From an uncultured Bacilli bacterium (lineage in GTDB: Bacteria > Bacillota_I > Bacilli_A > RF39 > UBA660): a stretch of 35,953 nucleotides of DNA. The number at the start of each line of letters is the position of its first letter. Within the stretch, counting starts at the first letter, position 1. Below are positions 24,516 to 31,691 of the stretch, one piece after another. The translations under genes were made by a program, and so were the position numbers. Where the stretch lies: the NCBI GenBank assembly GCA_944363605.1, contig CALVUM010000055.1:1-35953 (forward strand), written 5' to 3'. The notes below the pieces were generated by a model. The model saw only the letters and a program-made list of their open reading frames with translations. It searched no databases and was not told the DNA's origin.

Positions 24516-26078
24516 TTAATACAAAATCCCTATTCCTCCAGCACCACTCGCTTTAACATCTGTTTTCAAATATACCGTTGGATAAATAGGTCCAGGACTA
24601 GCAGCAGGATAAGAAAGTCCTTTACCTTTATCTCCTACCATCGAACGAATAATCGGAGAGTATCGCAATTCTTCAACAGACGTTATTGATGCTCCCATAG
24701 CCATATTTATGTAAGTTGTTGCTGTATCCCAACCTTTCATATAATAAAAATCTGATAAACTGGGTAACCCTACATATCCTGTCCACGATGTTGTCCGATT
24801 AACCGTGTCGGTACAATAATCTTCATCTGTACAGGCACTTCCAGTATCTGTATTATTACTTCTTTCTAACTCATAGATCCTTTGTATATCCTCCAAAGTT
24901 GTTATAGATGAAATGTCATCAGAAGTCACTGCTCCAGTGTTCCAAGTCACTTTATCGATCATACTTTTAGCTTTTTCTGTTAGACCTATATCTGTAAAAT
25001 CACAATTCTCATAATCATTATTATTTGAATTATAACAAGCGCCACTTCCTCTATTCCAATATAAACTATTGTTGACTAATCCTTCATCTGAAGTAGAAGC
25101 ACTTGTCTCCTCATCATAAGAAGTAAGAATATCGATATTTGCTTCATAACCAGGATTTAAAAGTTTCATTAAATCGGCTCCATTATAAACGCTTCCATCT
25201 TGATACGTACTTTCTCCCCATTGATTGATTCCATATCCTCCATTTACTTCTTCACTTGAAGTATCCCAACTATATGCTCCGATGGGTTCATCTCTCATAA
25301 TCTTGACTCTTTGCCTTTCTGGAGTATTAACTAAACCAATAACTTGCCATAATTCATCATTAAAATAAACATATGGATGATAACCAACATATCTTAATTC
25401 AGTTTGTTGTAAATTATTAATGATGGTCGCCTCATCGGTATAGGTTATGCTAGCATCCGCATGACTAATTTCATACAAACCTTCTCCAGATGTCACAACT
25501 GAATCACTTTTTATCCAATCTACTAATGTCATAGAAGAACACTCGCCTAACTCTCCAATAATCTTTCCACTAAAAGCTTTACCAATATCTGCTGATTGAT
25601 CTTCATCTGTTTCATCATACGTTATTACTAAAGTAAAAGTATCTGTTGTATTTGGTGATATATGCATACCATTTAGTAAAGACACCGTTCCATCAGTTTC
25701 TGATGGAAATACTCCAGAAGAGGAAGTAACCTTCATATTATTAAAAATTAAAAGATAATATAAATCATTTTTATTTACAAAAGTATTAATAACATCAGTC
25801 CATAACAAATTATAGCATACATCAATATTATTAGGATTTTCTACAGTAAAAGTATATTCTACACTATCTCCAGGAATCATATTACTACTTGTAACATTAG
25901 CACCTTCACTAATTACTAAATCCCGAAGTTCCTTAGTCGTACCCGATGACATGTTATTTTCTGTATTTCCTGTTCCTTCCACTCGTGATGAAAAATAAGA
26001 ATAAGTCCCTTGATAAGTCAAAGAAATCATAATAACTAATGCCGATACTAAAACTACAAACATTCTTTTTTGTTTCAT
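24516..26078 (-). CDS. Secreted surface protein with SipW/TasA-type signal peptide
   Basis: A 520-residue exported protein. The N-terminus (helix about 6-23, then TYSYFSSRVEGTG) resembles TasA/camelysin-type precursors cut by SipW-like signal peptidases. A beta-rich domain (about 35-175) with VEYTFTVENPNNIDV follows. The C-terminal part (about 225-520) contains YFNDELWQVIGLVNT and INQWGESTYQDGSVYNGADL, like substrate-displayed domains common in uncultured Firmicutes. Cysteines come in likely pairs (GACYNS/YENC, ACTDEDYC), so it may be disulfide-bonded. No sortase motif or lipobox. It is monocistronic. Function unknown; matrix or surface-layer role is a reasonable inference. Confidence 0.75.
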   Translation of the reverse strand: MKQKRMFVVLVSALVIMISLTYQGTYSYFSSRVEGTGNTENNMSSGTTKELRDLVISEGANVTSSNMIPGDSVEYTFTVENPNNIDVCYNLLWTDVINTFVNKNDLYYLLIFNNMKVTSSSGVFPSETDGTVSLLNGMHISPNTTDTFTLVITYDETDEDQSADIGKAFSGKIIGELGECSSMTLVDWIKSDSVVTSGEGLYEISHADASITYTDEATIINNLQQTELRYVGYHPYVYFNDELWQVIGLVNTPERQRVKIMRDEPIGAYSWDTSSEEVNGGYGINQWGESTYQDGSVYNGADLMKLLNPGYEANIDILTSYDEETSASTSDEGLVNNSLYWNRGSGACYNSNNNDYENCDFTDIGLTEKAKSMIDKVTWNTGAVTSDDISSITTLEDIQRIYELERSNNTDTGSACTDEDYCTDTVNRTTSWTGYVGLPSLSDFYYMKGWDTATTYINMAMGASITSVEELRYSPIIRSMVGDKGKGLSYPAASPGPIYPTVYLKTDVKASGAGGIGILY

Positions 26079-26104
26079 AATTTTTTCCTCACTATCCTAT
26101 AGTC

Positions 26105-26142
26105 ATTATAAAAGATTTTTTTGAATTTTTCAATTCAAAAAA
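26105..26142 (-). promoter_or_regulatory. Promoter of the surface protein gene overlapping an A/T hairpin after pheT
   Basis: On the reverse strand TTGAAA (26128-26133) and TATAAT (26105-26110) are 17 bases apart. The -35 lies in the loop of a symmetric hairpin TTTTTTGAATT / AATTCAAAAAA (26117-26142) right after the pheT stop. The hairpin may end pheST transcription, though its T tract is poor. Confidence 0.6.
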
Positions 26143-26145
26143 GGC

Positions 26146-28479
26146 TTAAGATAAAATATCCAAGCCATTTTTTGCAACATGTTCCATAAATTTTTCTTTA
26201 AACTTATCAATTTCTTTAGTTTCTAAGGTTTTTTCTTCACTGCCTAAAATATATCTCATCGTATATTTTTTAACCTCTTTATCTTCATAAGTTCCAACTA
26301 AGCGATACTCTTTAACATATTTATTATTAAAAGGTTTTAAAATTTTTAAAAGTTCATCATACTTAAAATCTTTACTTGTTAAAATGGTATAATCTAAAGT
26401 AACATTAGGATACTTACTAATATTTTCATAAAGAATTTCATTTGCATCTTCATCTACATACTTATCAAAATCAATTTCAATAGCTACCATAGCTTTTTTC
26501 TTACCAATATATCGGACACATTCACCATTAAAAACATGAACATAGCCAATAGCTTTTTTATTAACTATAATTTCATTACTTAAATTTTCATTATAATAAG
26601 AAAACATTTTTCCCTTTTTAAAATCAACTTGAATATGTTTCAAAGATTTAAATAAAGAAACAACAATTTCTTTAGCTTGATAATAAAGATTCATCATCTT
26701 ACTTTCATCATCGGCTAAAAGAATAGATAAACGCCTTTTATTTTCATTATCAACAATAACTGTTCCAATTTCAAAAATACCTAACTTATCCACATTTTTC
26801 AGATTATTTTTAACAACAGGTAACAAACTTAAAGATAAATCATCCCGAAGTAAATTATTTTCATTTTTCCCAAGCAAAGTAACTCCTGTTTTTTCTAAAT
26901 GACAAGCCTTTAATAATGAAGAATCATACCATAAATAAGAATGAACTTCATTTAAAGAATAACGAGTCGCTAAATACTTCTTAACATCATATTCTTTATT
27001 CCAAATCGTATCTTCTTCTTTTCCTGTTAATTCTAATTTTAAAGGAATTTCCTTTATATTTTCATATCCATAAAGTCGAACGATTTCTTCAATAATATCC
27101 GCATCCATCGAAACATCCTTAGTAGCTCTATAGGTAGGAACGATTATTTTATATGCATCTTCTAATACTTTTACTTTAAAGCCTAAAGATTCCAAAGAAG
27201 CTACAACTTGATCATCAGAAAAATGAATAGCAGTATAAGTTTGCAATTTATCCTTTTTCAAAACCACAATTTTTTCTGTTAAAGGATTAGGATACACATC
27301 TGTTAAATTAGAAACAATTTCCATATCCGGATTTTCTTGTTTCAATAAATAAGCAAGTCTTTTAATGGCAACATCACACATATTTGGATCTAAACTCTTC
27401 TCATAACGAGCACTCGCCTCTGTCCGTAAACCTAAACGAACCGCACTCTTCCGAATACTACCCGCATCAAAACAAGCGGATTCAAGAAAAATACTATTGG
27501 TATCAGGTAAAATCTCACTATCAAGACCTCCCATAACTCCAGCAATTCCAAAATATTCATCGCCATTCGTAATCATCAAAGTATCTTTAGAAAGAACCCT
27601 TTCTACGCCATCTAAAGTAGTGTAAGTATCTTTTTCTTTTGCAAGTTTAACCTCAATACTTTTAACAACACGAGCATCAAAAGCATGCATTGGTTGCCCA
27701 AGTTCAAGCATCAAATAATTCGTTAAATCAACAAATAAATTAATGGAACGCATACCAGCATAATATAAGAAAATTTGCATATCTAAAGGTGTCTTATTAT
27801 TTTGTAAATTCTCGATTTTTAAACCACAATATCTCTTACATAATTCTGGATTATGAATTTTTATTTCCAAATCTTTTTTATCATTTGAAAGTTCTAACAA
27901 TTCTAATGGAAGAAGTTCATGATTCGTAATTGCACATACCTCACGAGCAATCCCATAATGTCCCCATAAATCCGGACGATTTGTTAAACTTTTATTATCA
28001 ATTTCAACAATGATATCTTCTACAGGATACATTTTTTTAAAATCAACACCAATTGGCGTATCACTAGGCAGTTCTAAAATTCCTTCATGATCTGTTCCAA
28101 TTCCTAATTCGTCAACTGCACACATCATTCCTTCAGATGGATACCCAGCAAGTTTACGAGTCTTAATTTTAAAACCACTTACCATGCCACCATCACGAAC
28201 TAACGCTCCAATTAGTCCAACTCGTACATTGGGAGCACCACAAACAATATTATATTCCTTTTCTCCATCACTTACCTTTAATAAAGAAAGCTTTTCACTT
28301 TCAGGATGTTTTTCACAAGCAACAATTTTAGCAGTCACAACATTATCCATATCATTACCCTTAACCGTTACCCCTTCAACCTCAGCAACGCGTAAAGTAA
28401 AATCATCCCAAATAGTTAAAAAATCAATATCTGAAGCATTTTTAATATATTTTTTTAATCGATTACATGAAATTAACAT
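26146..28479 (-). CDS. pheT: Phenylalanine-tRNA ligase beta subunit
   Basis: A 777-residue subunit of the heterotetrameric PheRS, which charges tRNA-Phe. Domains in order are the EMAP-II-like tRNA-binding fold (about 40-150, VTAKIVACEKHPESEKLSLL), B3/4 editing domain (about 210-360), B5 (about 400-470), the catalytic-like core (about 480-680) and the C-terminal FDX-ACB anticodon-binding domain (about 690-777). Length is near the family norm of 790-800. It lies 11 bases after pheS and is controlled by the shared T-box leader. Confidence 0.95.
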   Translation of the reverse strand: MLISCNRLKKYIKNASDIDFLTIWDDFTLRVAEVEGVTVKGNDMDNVVTAKIVACEKHPESEKLSLLKVSDGEKEYNIVCGAPNVRVGLIGALVRDGGMVSGFKIKTRKLAGYPSEGMMCAVDELGIGTDHEGILELPSDTPIGVDFKKMYPVEDIIVEIDNKSLTNRPDLWGHYGIAREVCAITNHELLPLELLELSNDKKDLEIKIHNPELCKRYCGLKIENLQNNKTPLDMQIFLYYAGMRSINLFVDLTNYLMLELGQPMHAFDARVVKSIEVKLAKEKDTYTTLDGVERVLSKDTLMITNGDEYFGIAGVMGGLDSEILPDTNSIFLESACFDAGSIRKSAVRLGLRTEASARYEKSLDPNMCDVAIKRLAYLLKQENPDMEIVSNLTDVYPNPLTEKIVVLKKDKLQTYTAIHFSDDQVVASLESLGFKVKVLEDAYKIIVPTYRATKDVSMDADIIEEIVRLYGYENIKEIPLKLELTGKEEDTIWNKEYDVKKYLATRYSLNEVHSYLWYDSSLLKACHLEKTGVTLLGKNENNLLRDDLSLSLLPVVKNNLKNVDKLGIFEIGTVIVDNENKRRLSILLADDESKMMNLYYQAKEIVVSLFKSLKHIQVDFKKGKMFSYYNENLSNEIIVNKKAIGYVHVFNGECVRYIGKKKAMVAIEIDFDKYVDEDANEILYENISKYPNVTLDYTILTSKDFKYDELLKILKPFNNKYVKEYRLVGTYEDKEVKKYTMRYILGSEEKTLETKEIDKFKEKFMEHVAKNGLDILS

Positions 28480-28490
28480 ACCAAAACCTC

Positions 28491-29498
28491 CTATTCAATC
28501 TCAAATTCCTGTAAAGACCGCACGTCTCCACTATTTAAAACTCGAATATCACTAATCTTATATTTCATCATAGCAATTCTAGTTACTCCAAAACCAAAGG
28601 CAAATCCCGTATATTCTTCAGGATCAATGCCACTTTCCCTTAACACATTTGGATGAACCATCCCACAACCACAGAACTCAAGCCATCCAGAATTTTTACA
28701 AGTTGGACACCCTTTTCCACCACAAATCAAACAAGAACAATCAAGTTCAAAACTAGGTTCTGTAAAAGGGAAAAATCCGGGACGTAATCGTACTTTAACA
28801 TCTTTTTTAAAAGTTTCAGAAAGTAAACTACGCATCACATAAATTAAATTCGAAATCGAAATACCTTTATCAATAACCATTCCTTCAATTTGAAAAAAGG
28901 TTGTATCATGATTTGCATCCATATCTTCATTTCGAAAAACTCGTCCTGGCGCACACACTTTTAAAGGAGCACCATATTTTTGCATCGCCCGCACTTGATT
29001 AGGAGAAGTATGAGTTCTAAGAAGCTTTCCATTACTAAGATAATAAGTATCTTGCATATCACGAGCTGGATGATCTTTAGGAATATTTAAAGCCTCAAAA
29101 TTATAATATTCTTCTTCCATCTCTGGTCCACTTACTACAGTAAAGCCCATTTTTTTCATAATATCCGTCATCTCTTTAGTAACTAAAGTAATTGGATGCA
29201 TTGAACCAGTTTCTACATAAATGGGTAAAGTTTCATCAAAATCATAAGAAATTTGATTATTAATTTCTTCTAATTTATGACTAAAAGCCTCCTCAAGTTC
29301 TTTTTTTGTTTGATTAAGAAGAGGTCCCATAATCTTTTTCTCATCAACTGCAAGCTCCTTTAAAGAACCTAAAAATTCATTTAATTCACTTTTTTTACCT
29401 AAATATTTTGCCTTACAATTTAAAACATCAGCTTCTTTAGAAAGCGTCTTTAACTCTTCCAAAGCTTTATTTTTTAAATCGAATACTTTTTCTTTCAT
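28491..29498 (-). CDS. pheS: Phenylalanine-tRNA ligase alpha subunit
   Basis: A 335-residue class II aminoacyl-tRNA synthetase subunit. An N-terminal coiled coil (about 1-85) is followed by motif 1 (HPITLVTKEMTDIMKKMGF), motif 2 (RVFRNEDMDANHDTTFFQIEG region) and motif 3 (FGFGVTRIAMMKY). The phenylalanine pocket elements EPSFELD and GWLEFCGCGMVHP are intact. It is the first gene of pheST and follows the T-box terminator/antiterminator. Confidence 0.95.
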   Translation of the reverse strand: MKEKVFDLKNKALEELKTLSKEADVLNCKAKYLGKKSELNEFLGSLKELAVDEKKIMGPLLNQTKKELEEAFSHKLEEINNQISYDFDETLPIYVETGSMHPITLVTKEMTDIMKKMGFTVVSGPEMEEEYYNFEALNIPKDHPARDMQDTYYLSNGKLLRTHTSPNQVRAMQKYGAPLKVCAPGRVFRNEDMDANHDTTFFQIEGMVIDKGISISNLIYVMRSLLSETFKKDVKVRLRPGFFPFTEPSFELDCSCLICGGKGCPTCKNSGWLEFCGCGMVHPNVLRESGIDPEEYTGFAFGFGVTRIAMMKYKISDIRVLNSGDVRSLQEFEIE

Positions 29499-29731
29499 TA
29501 TTTCACCTTCCTACAATAAAAAAACTTCTAGAACATTGGGACGAGTAAACCCGTGGTACCACCCAATTTCTAGAAGAAATCTAGCACTTTAATTCTTTAA
29601 CGCAAGACATACGATGAAAACTCCAGTATCGAAATTCATTTATTTTTTCTTCTTAAAAGTACTCTCAGCTTATAATACTTTCTCTCTTTAAGGAACAAAA
29701 CAAACTACTTAAATACCTTCTTTGCTTTCTT
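29499..29731 (-). promoter_or_regulatory. T-box riboswitch leader of pheST (tRNA-Phe sensing)
   Basis: The reverse strand holds the conserved T-box TGGGTGGTACCACG at 29565-29552. The terminator stem CTTCTAGAA-ATTGGG / CCCAATGTTCTAGAAG (about 29576-29525) runs into seven T. Stem I lies upstream with an AGAGAG element and a GAATTTCGATACTGGAG segment; a TTC phenylalanine codon at 29633-29631 is the likely specifier. When uncharged tRNA-Phe binds, the antiterminator forms and pheST is transcribed. Confidence 0.93.
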
Positions 29732-29737
29732 AAATGT

Positions 29738-29766
29738 ATTTTAACACTTTCTAATTTTAGGTTCAA
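29738..29766 (-). promoter_or_regulatory. Promoter of the pheST leader
   Basis: On the reverse strand TTGAAC (29761-29766) and TAAAAT (29738-29743) are separated by exactly 17 bases, placing the start near 29731. Confidence 0.7.
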
Positions 29767-29844
29767 GTCCTAATAATCAGAAAATAAAAGTAAGAAATAG
29801 TTACACTTGTTACAAAAAAACTAGCCATTTCATTAGTTTTATAT

Positions 29845-29895
29845 TATAACTTTATCGAGATACATTTATACATTAGGTGTTTTTACCTCAGTCCT
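29845..29895 (+). promoter_or_regulatory. Promoter and fold-back 5' leader of peptide C mRNA
   Basis: TATAAC (29845-29850) places the start at about 29857. The mRNA then begins with GAGATACATTT (29857-29867), TTAGGTGTTT (29873-29882) and CTCAGTCCT (29887-29895). The same three blocks occur in the antisense RNA from the other strand (30106-30066), so this leader can pair with the 3' end of its own mRNA over about 30 bp. The -35 is weak. Confidence 0.6.
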
Positions 29896-29938
29896 GTTAA
29901 TTTATTATGATAAATTTTATAGGAAAGAGGTGGTCCTT

Positions 29939-30020
29939 ATGGAAGAAATTTTCAGTGGAGTATTTGATTGCTCTTATAGTAATAGTATTACTTACGAAAT
30001 TTTTAGACCACAAGAACTAA
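29939..30020 (+). pseudogene. Type I toxin-like hydrophobic peptide C, probably frameshifted
   Basis: AAGAGGTGG is followed 6-8 bases later by an ATG at 29939, but that frame (MEEIFSG...) gives a 42-residue non-hydrophobic peptide. One base out of frame, 29955-30020 reads VEYLIALIVIVLLTKFLDHK and N, a membrane helix with a charged tail, as in peptides A and B. Removing one G near 29955 would join MEEIFS to EYLIAL and give a 26-residue toxin-like peptide. The stop codon TAA lies at the edge of the antisense terminator, the same geometry as in loci A and B. A GTG start at 29955 (GGAAG nine bases upstream) or an ATG at 29907 without a ribosome site would keep it alive. Confidence 0.6.
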
Positions 30021-30145
30021 AAAAAGGCACCTACTCATCATTGAATAGGTGCTTTCCCAGAAAATAGGACTGAGAAACACCTAACTAGCGAAATCAAATG
30101 TATCTCTTTTTTTGTCCGAATAGATAGGAAAATGACATTTCCTAT
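30019..30145 (-). ncRNA. Candidate antisense RNA C
   Basis: On the reverse strand TTGCAT (30174-30179) and TATAAT (30150-30155) are 18 bases apart. The RNA begins with a hairpin ATAGGAAA/TTTCCTAT (30124-30145). Next comes GAGATACATTT-GATTTCGCTAG-TTAGGTGTTT (30106-30076) with the TTCGCTA element. It ends at a terminator, GCACCTATTCA / TGAGTAGGTGC (30027-30052) with seven T (30019-30025). It overlaps the end of the peptide C mRNA, including that mRNA's own terminator. Confidence 0.7.
30072..30113 (+). terminator. Terminator of peptide C mRNA
   Basis: GAGAAACA ... TGTATCTC with a long loop and a run of seven T (30107-30113). It lies entirely within the antisense RNA C gene on the other strand. 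Confidence 0.6.
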
Positions 30146-30243
30146 TACTATTATAGTACAATTTCAAAAATAAATGCAACAAATAATTTTTGAAAAGTGA
30201 CTATATCCTATCAAAAAGACTTGAAAAAGTCAAATAAAAATGG

Positions 30244-30768
30244 TTATGGAATGACTTCCATAAGTTTTACACTTATTAGTTGATAACCTGTATCTTTTTG
30301 TTCAAAAACATATTCATAAGTAGTTCCATTATCTAGCATAGCATCGATAGTCTCATCATCATAATTTCCAACAAACGTATCATCAATTTTAAAAAGATTA
30401 TTCTCTATTCTTTTTAAAACGTTTACATGTAACACAACTCCAATATCATTATAAGTATAACCGATCATCTTAGAATAATAATTATCAGTATGACAAGCAT
30501 TTGTCGAAGCCAAATTATCAATAGCAATAACTTCACCGACATCTAAATCCCAAACCAAAGCACCACTACACTCATTTATTAATGTAGAATACATATTTTC
30601 AGCTTCTTCAGGCTCTACTTCTTCTATTGGATGATTATCCAAAATAGAATCACTTGGTTCATTTTTAGGTTTAGCAAATAATAAAATTCCTCCTCCAATA
30701 ATTACAACTAATAGAAGAAATATTCCGCCAACTAACACTTTTTTTTGCTTTTTATTCAGCTCTCTCAT
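30244..30768 (-). CDS. Membrane-anchored hypothetical protein, 174 aa
   Basis: One N-terminal membrane helix (about 11-31) after a lysine-rich start (MRELNKKQKK) anchors a small extracytoplasmic domain. A Glu/Pro-rich linker (about 33-56) precedes it. The domain has two cysteines (NECSG, NACHTD) that could form a disulfide. I do not recognise the family; similar short anchored proteins are common in uncultured Firmicutes. A ribosome site of AGAGGGATAAA precedes the ATG. It follows the rubrerythrin terminator region on the same strand order but is its own unit. Confidence 0.65.
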   Translation of the reverse strand: MRELNKKQKKVLVGGIFLLLVVIIGGGILLFAKPKNEPSDSILDNHPIEEVEPEEAENMYSTLINECSGALVWDLDVGEVIAIDNLASTNACHTDNYYSKMIGYTYNDIGVVLHVNVLKRIENNLFKIDDTFVGNYDDETIDAMLDNGTTYEYVFEQKDTGYQLISVKLMEVIP

Positions 30769-30798
30769 TTTATCCCTCTATTCTAAATAAAGTATATC

Positions 30799-30825
30799 AA
30801 AAAAAAAGAAGTATATCCATACTTC
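30799..30825 (-). terminator. Terminator of the rubrerythrin gene
   Basis: On the reverse strand GAAGTAT-GGAT-ATACTTC (30808-30825) is followed by nine T. It starts at the base next to the rbr stop codon. Confidence 0.9.
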
Positions 30826-31365
30826 CTAATAATTTTCAGCTTTAATTTCCATAAAGCTTTGTGGATGCTTACAAATTGGGCAAACAGCTGGTGCAGTCTC
30901 TCCAACATGAATATGTCCACAATTACGACAGATCCAAACTTTTTCTTCTCCTCTTTGGAATACTAAATTATCTTCAATATTTCCAACAAGCTTCAAATAA
31001 CGTTCTTCATGATTTTTTTCGATTTTAGCAACTCCTTCAAAAAGATATGCAATATCATCAAAACCTTCTTCACGAGCAACTTCAGCAAAGTTTTTATACA
31101 TGTCTGTCCATTCGTAGTTCTCGCCACTTGCAGCATCCTTAAGATTTGTTAAAGTATCAGGAATACTACCACCATGTAAAGCTTTAAACCAAAGTTTAGC
31201 ATGTTCCTTTTCATTATTAGCAGTTTCTTCAAAAATGGCAGCCATTTGCTCATATCCATCTTTTTTAGCTTGAGAAGCATAATATTTATATTTTGTATGT
31301 GCTTGACTTTCACCAGCGAAAGCAGCCATTAAATTTGCTTCAGTTTTACTTCCTTTTAATTCCAT
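30826..31365 (-). CDS. rbr: Rubrerythrin
   Basis: A 179-residue non-haem iron protein that reduces hydrogen peroxide in anaerobes. A four-helix ferritin-like domain (1-140) carries the diiron ligands: [18 protein letters not shown] and [15 protein letters not shown], then the second pair in [10 protein letters not shown] and [15 protein letters not shown]-terminal rubredoxin-like domain has [10 protein letters not shown] and CPICKHP as the FeS4 site. GGAGGTAAATT precedes the ATG. It is monocistronic with a strong terminator. Its presence fits an obligately anaerobic fermenter. Confidence 0.96.
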   Translation of the reverse strand: MELKGSKTEANLMAAFAGESQAHTKYKYYASQAKKDGYEQMAAIFEETANNEKEHAKLWFKALHGGSIPDTLTNLKDAASGENYEWTDMYKNFAEVAREEGFDDIAYLFEGVAKIEKNHEERYLKLVGNIEDNLVFQRGEEKVWICRNCGHIHVGETAPAVCPICKHPQSFMEIKAENY

Positions 31366-31415
31366 AATTTACCTCCTTACTACAAAAATATTATACTAAA
31401 TTTTTTTTAAAAAGT

Positions 31416-31442
31416 AAAATAAAAAGCAAACACTCTGTTTAC
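31416..31442 (-). terminator. Terminator after the DUF1292 gene
   Basis: On the reverse strand GTAAACA-GAG-TGTTTGC with one G-U pair (31426-31442), followed by TTTTTATTTT. Confidence 0.8.
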
Positions 31443-31445
31443 TTT

Positions 31446-31691
31446 TTACAATTGATTTTTTAATAATTTTGTAAGTTCAATAATAAGTCTAGAATCCTCT
31501 ACTTTAGAAACATAAACATCTTCATTTTCTTTTTCTTCTTTAAAAATTGCTACTTTAGAAGACAAAATTTCATGATTATCATCTACACCCATTACCAAAA
31601 AATAATGATTATTTTCAAAAATTGTTTCATTTAAAACCATATATTGTTCATCATTCGAAAGTGTAATAATTGAATTAATCTTTATTTCCAT
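31446..31691 (-). CDS. DUF1292-like small protein
   Basis: An 81-residue protein with the short beta-rich layout of DUF1292/YrzB-type proteins: ITLSNDEQYMVLNETIFENN, YFLVMGVDDNHE, then a helical end. A longer ORF starts at 31739, but its first residues are the overlapping frame of the preceding gene. The ATG at 31691 has AAGGTG upstream. It overlaps the end of the coiled-coil gene by 17 bases, so the two are translationally coupled. Function unknown; the family call is tentative because the protein is short. Confidence 0.65.
   Translation of the reverse strand: MEIKINSIITLSNDEQYMVLNETIFENNHYFLVMGVDDNHEILSSKVAIFKEEKENEDVYVSKVEDSRLIIELTKLLKNQL

Noticed and set aside
29939-30067. A 42-aa ORF (MEEIFSGVFDCSYS...) as a real gene product
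   Set aside because: It has the ribosome site, but its sequence has no membrane or domain character and it runs through the antisense RNA terminator; the overlapping +1 frame carries the toxin-like helix.
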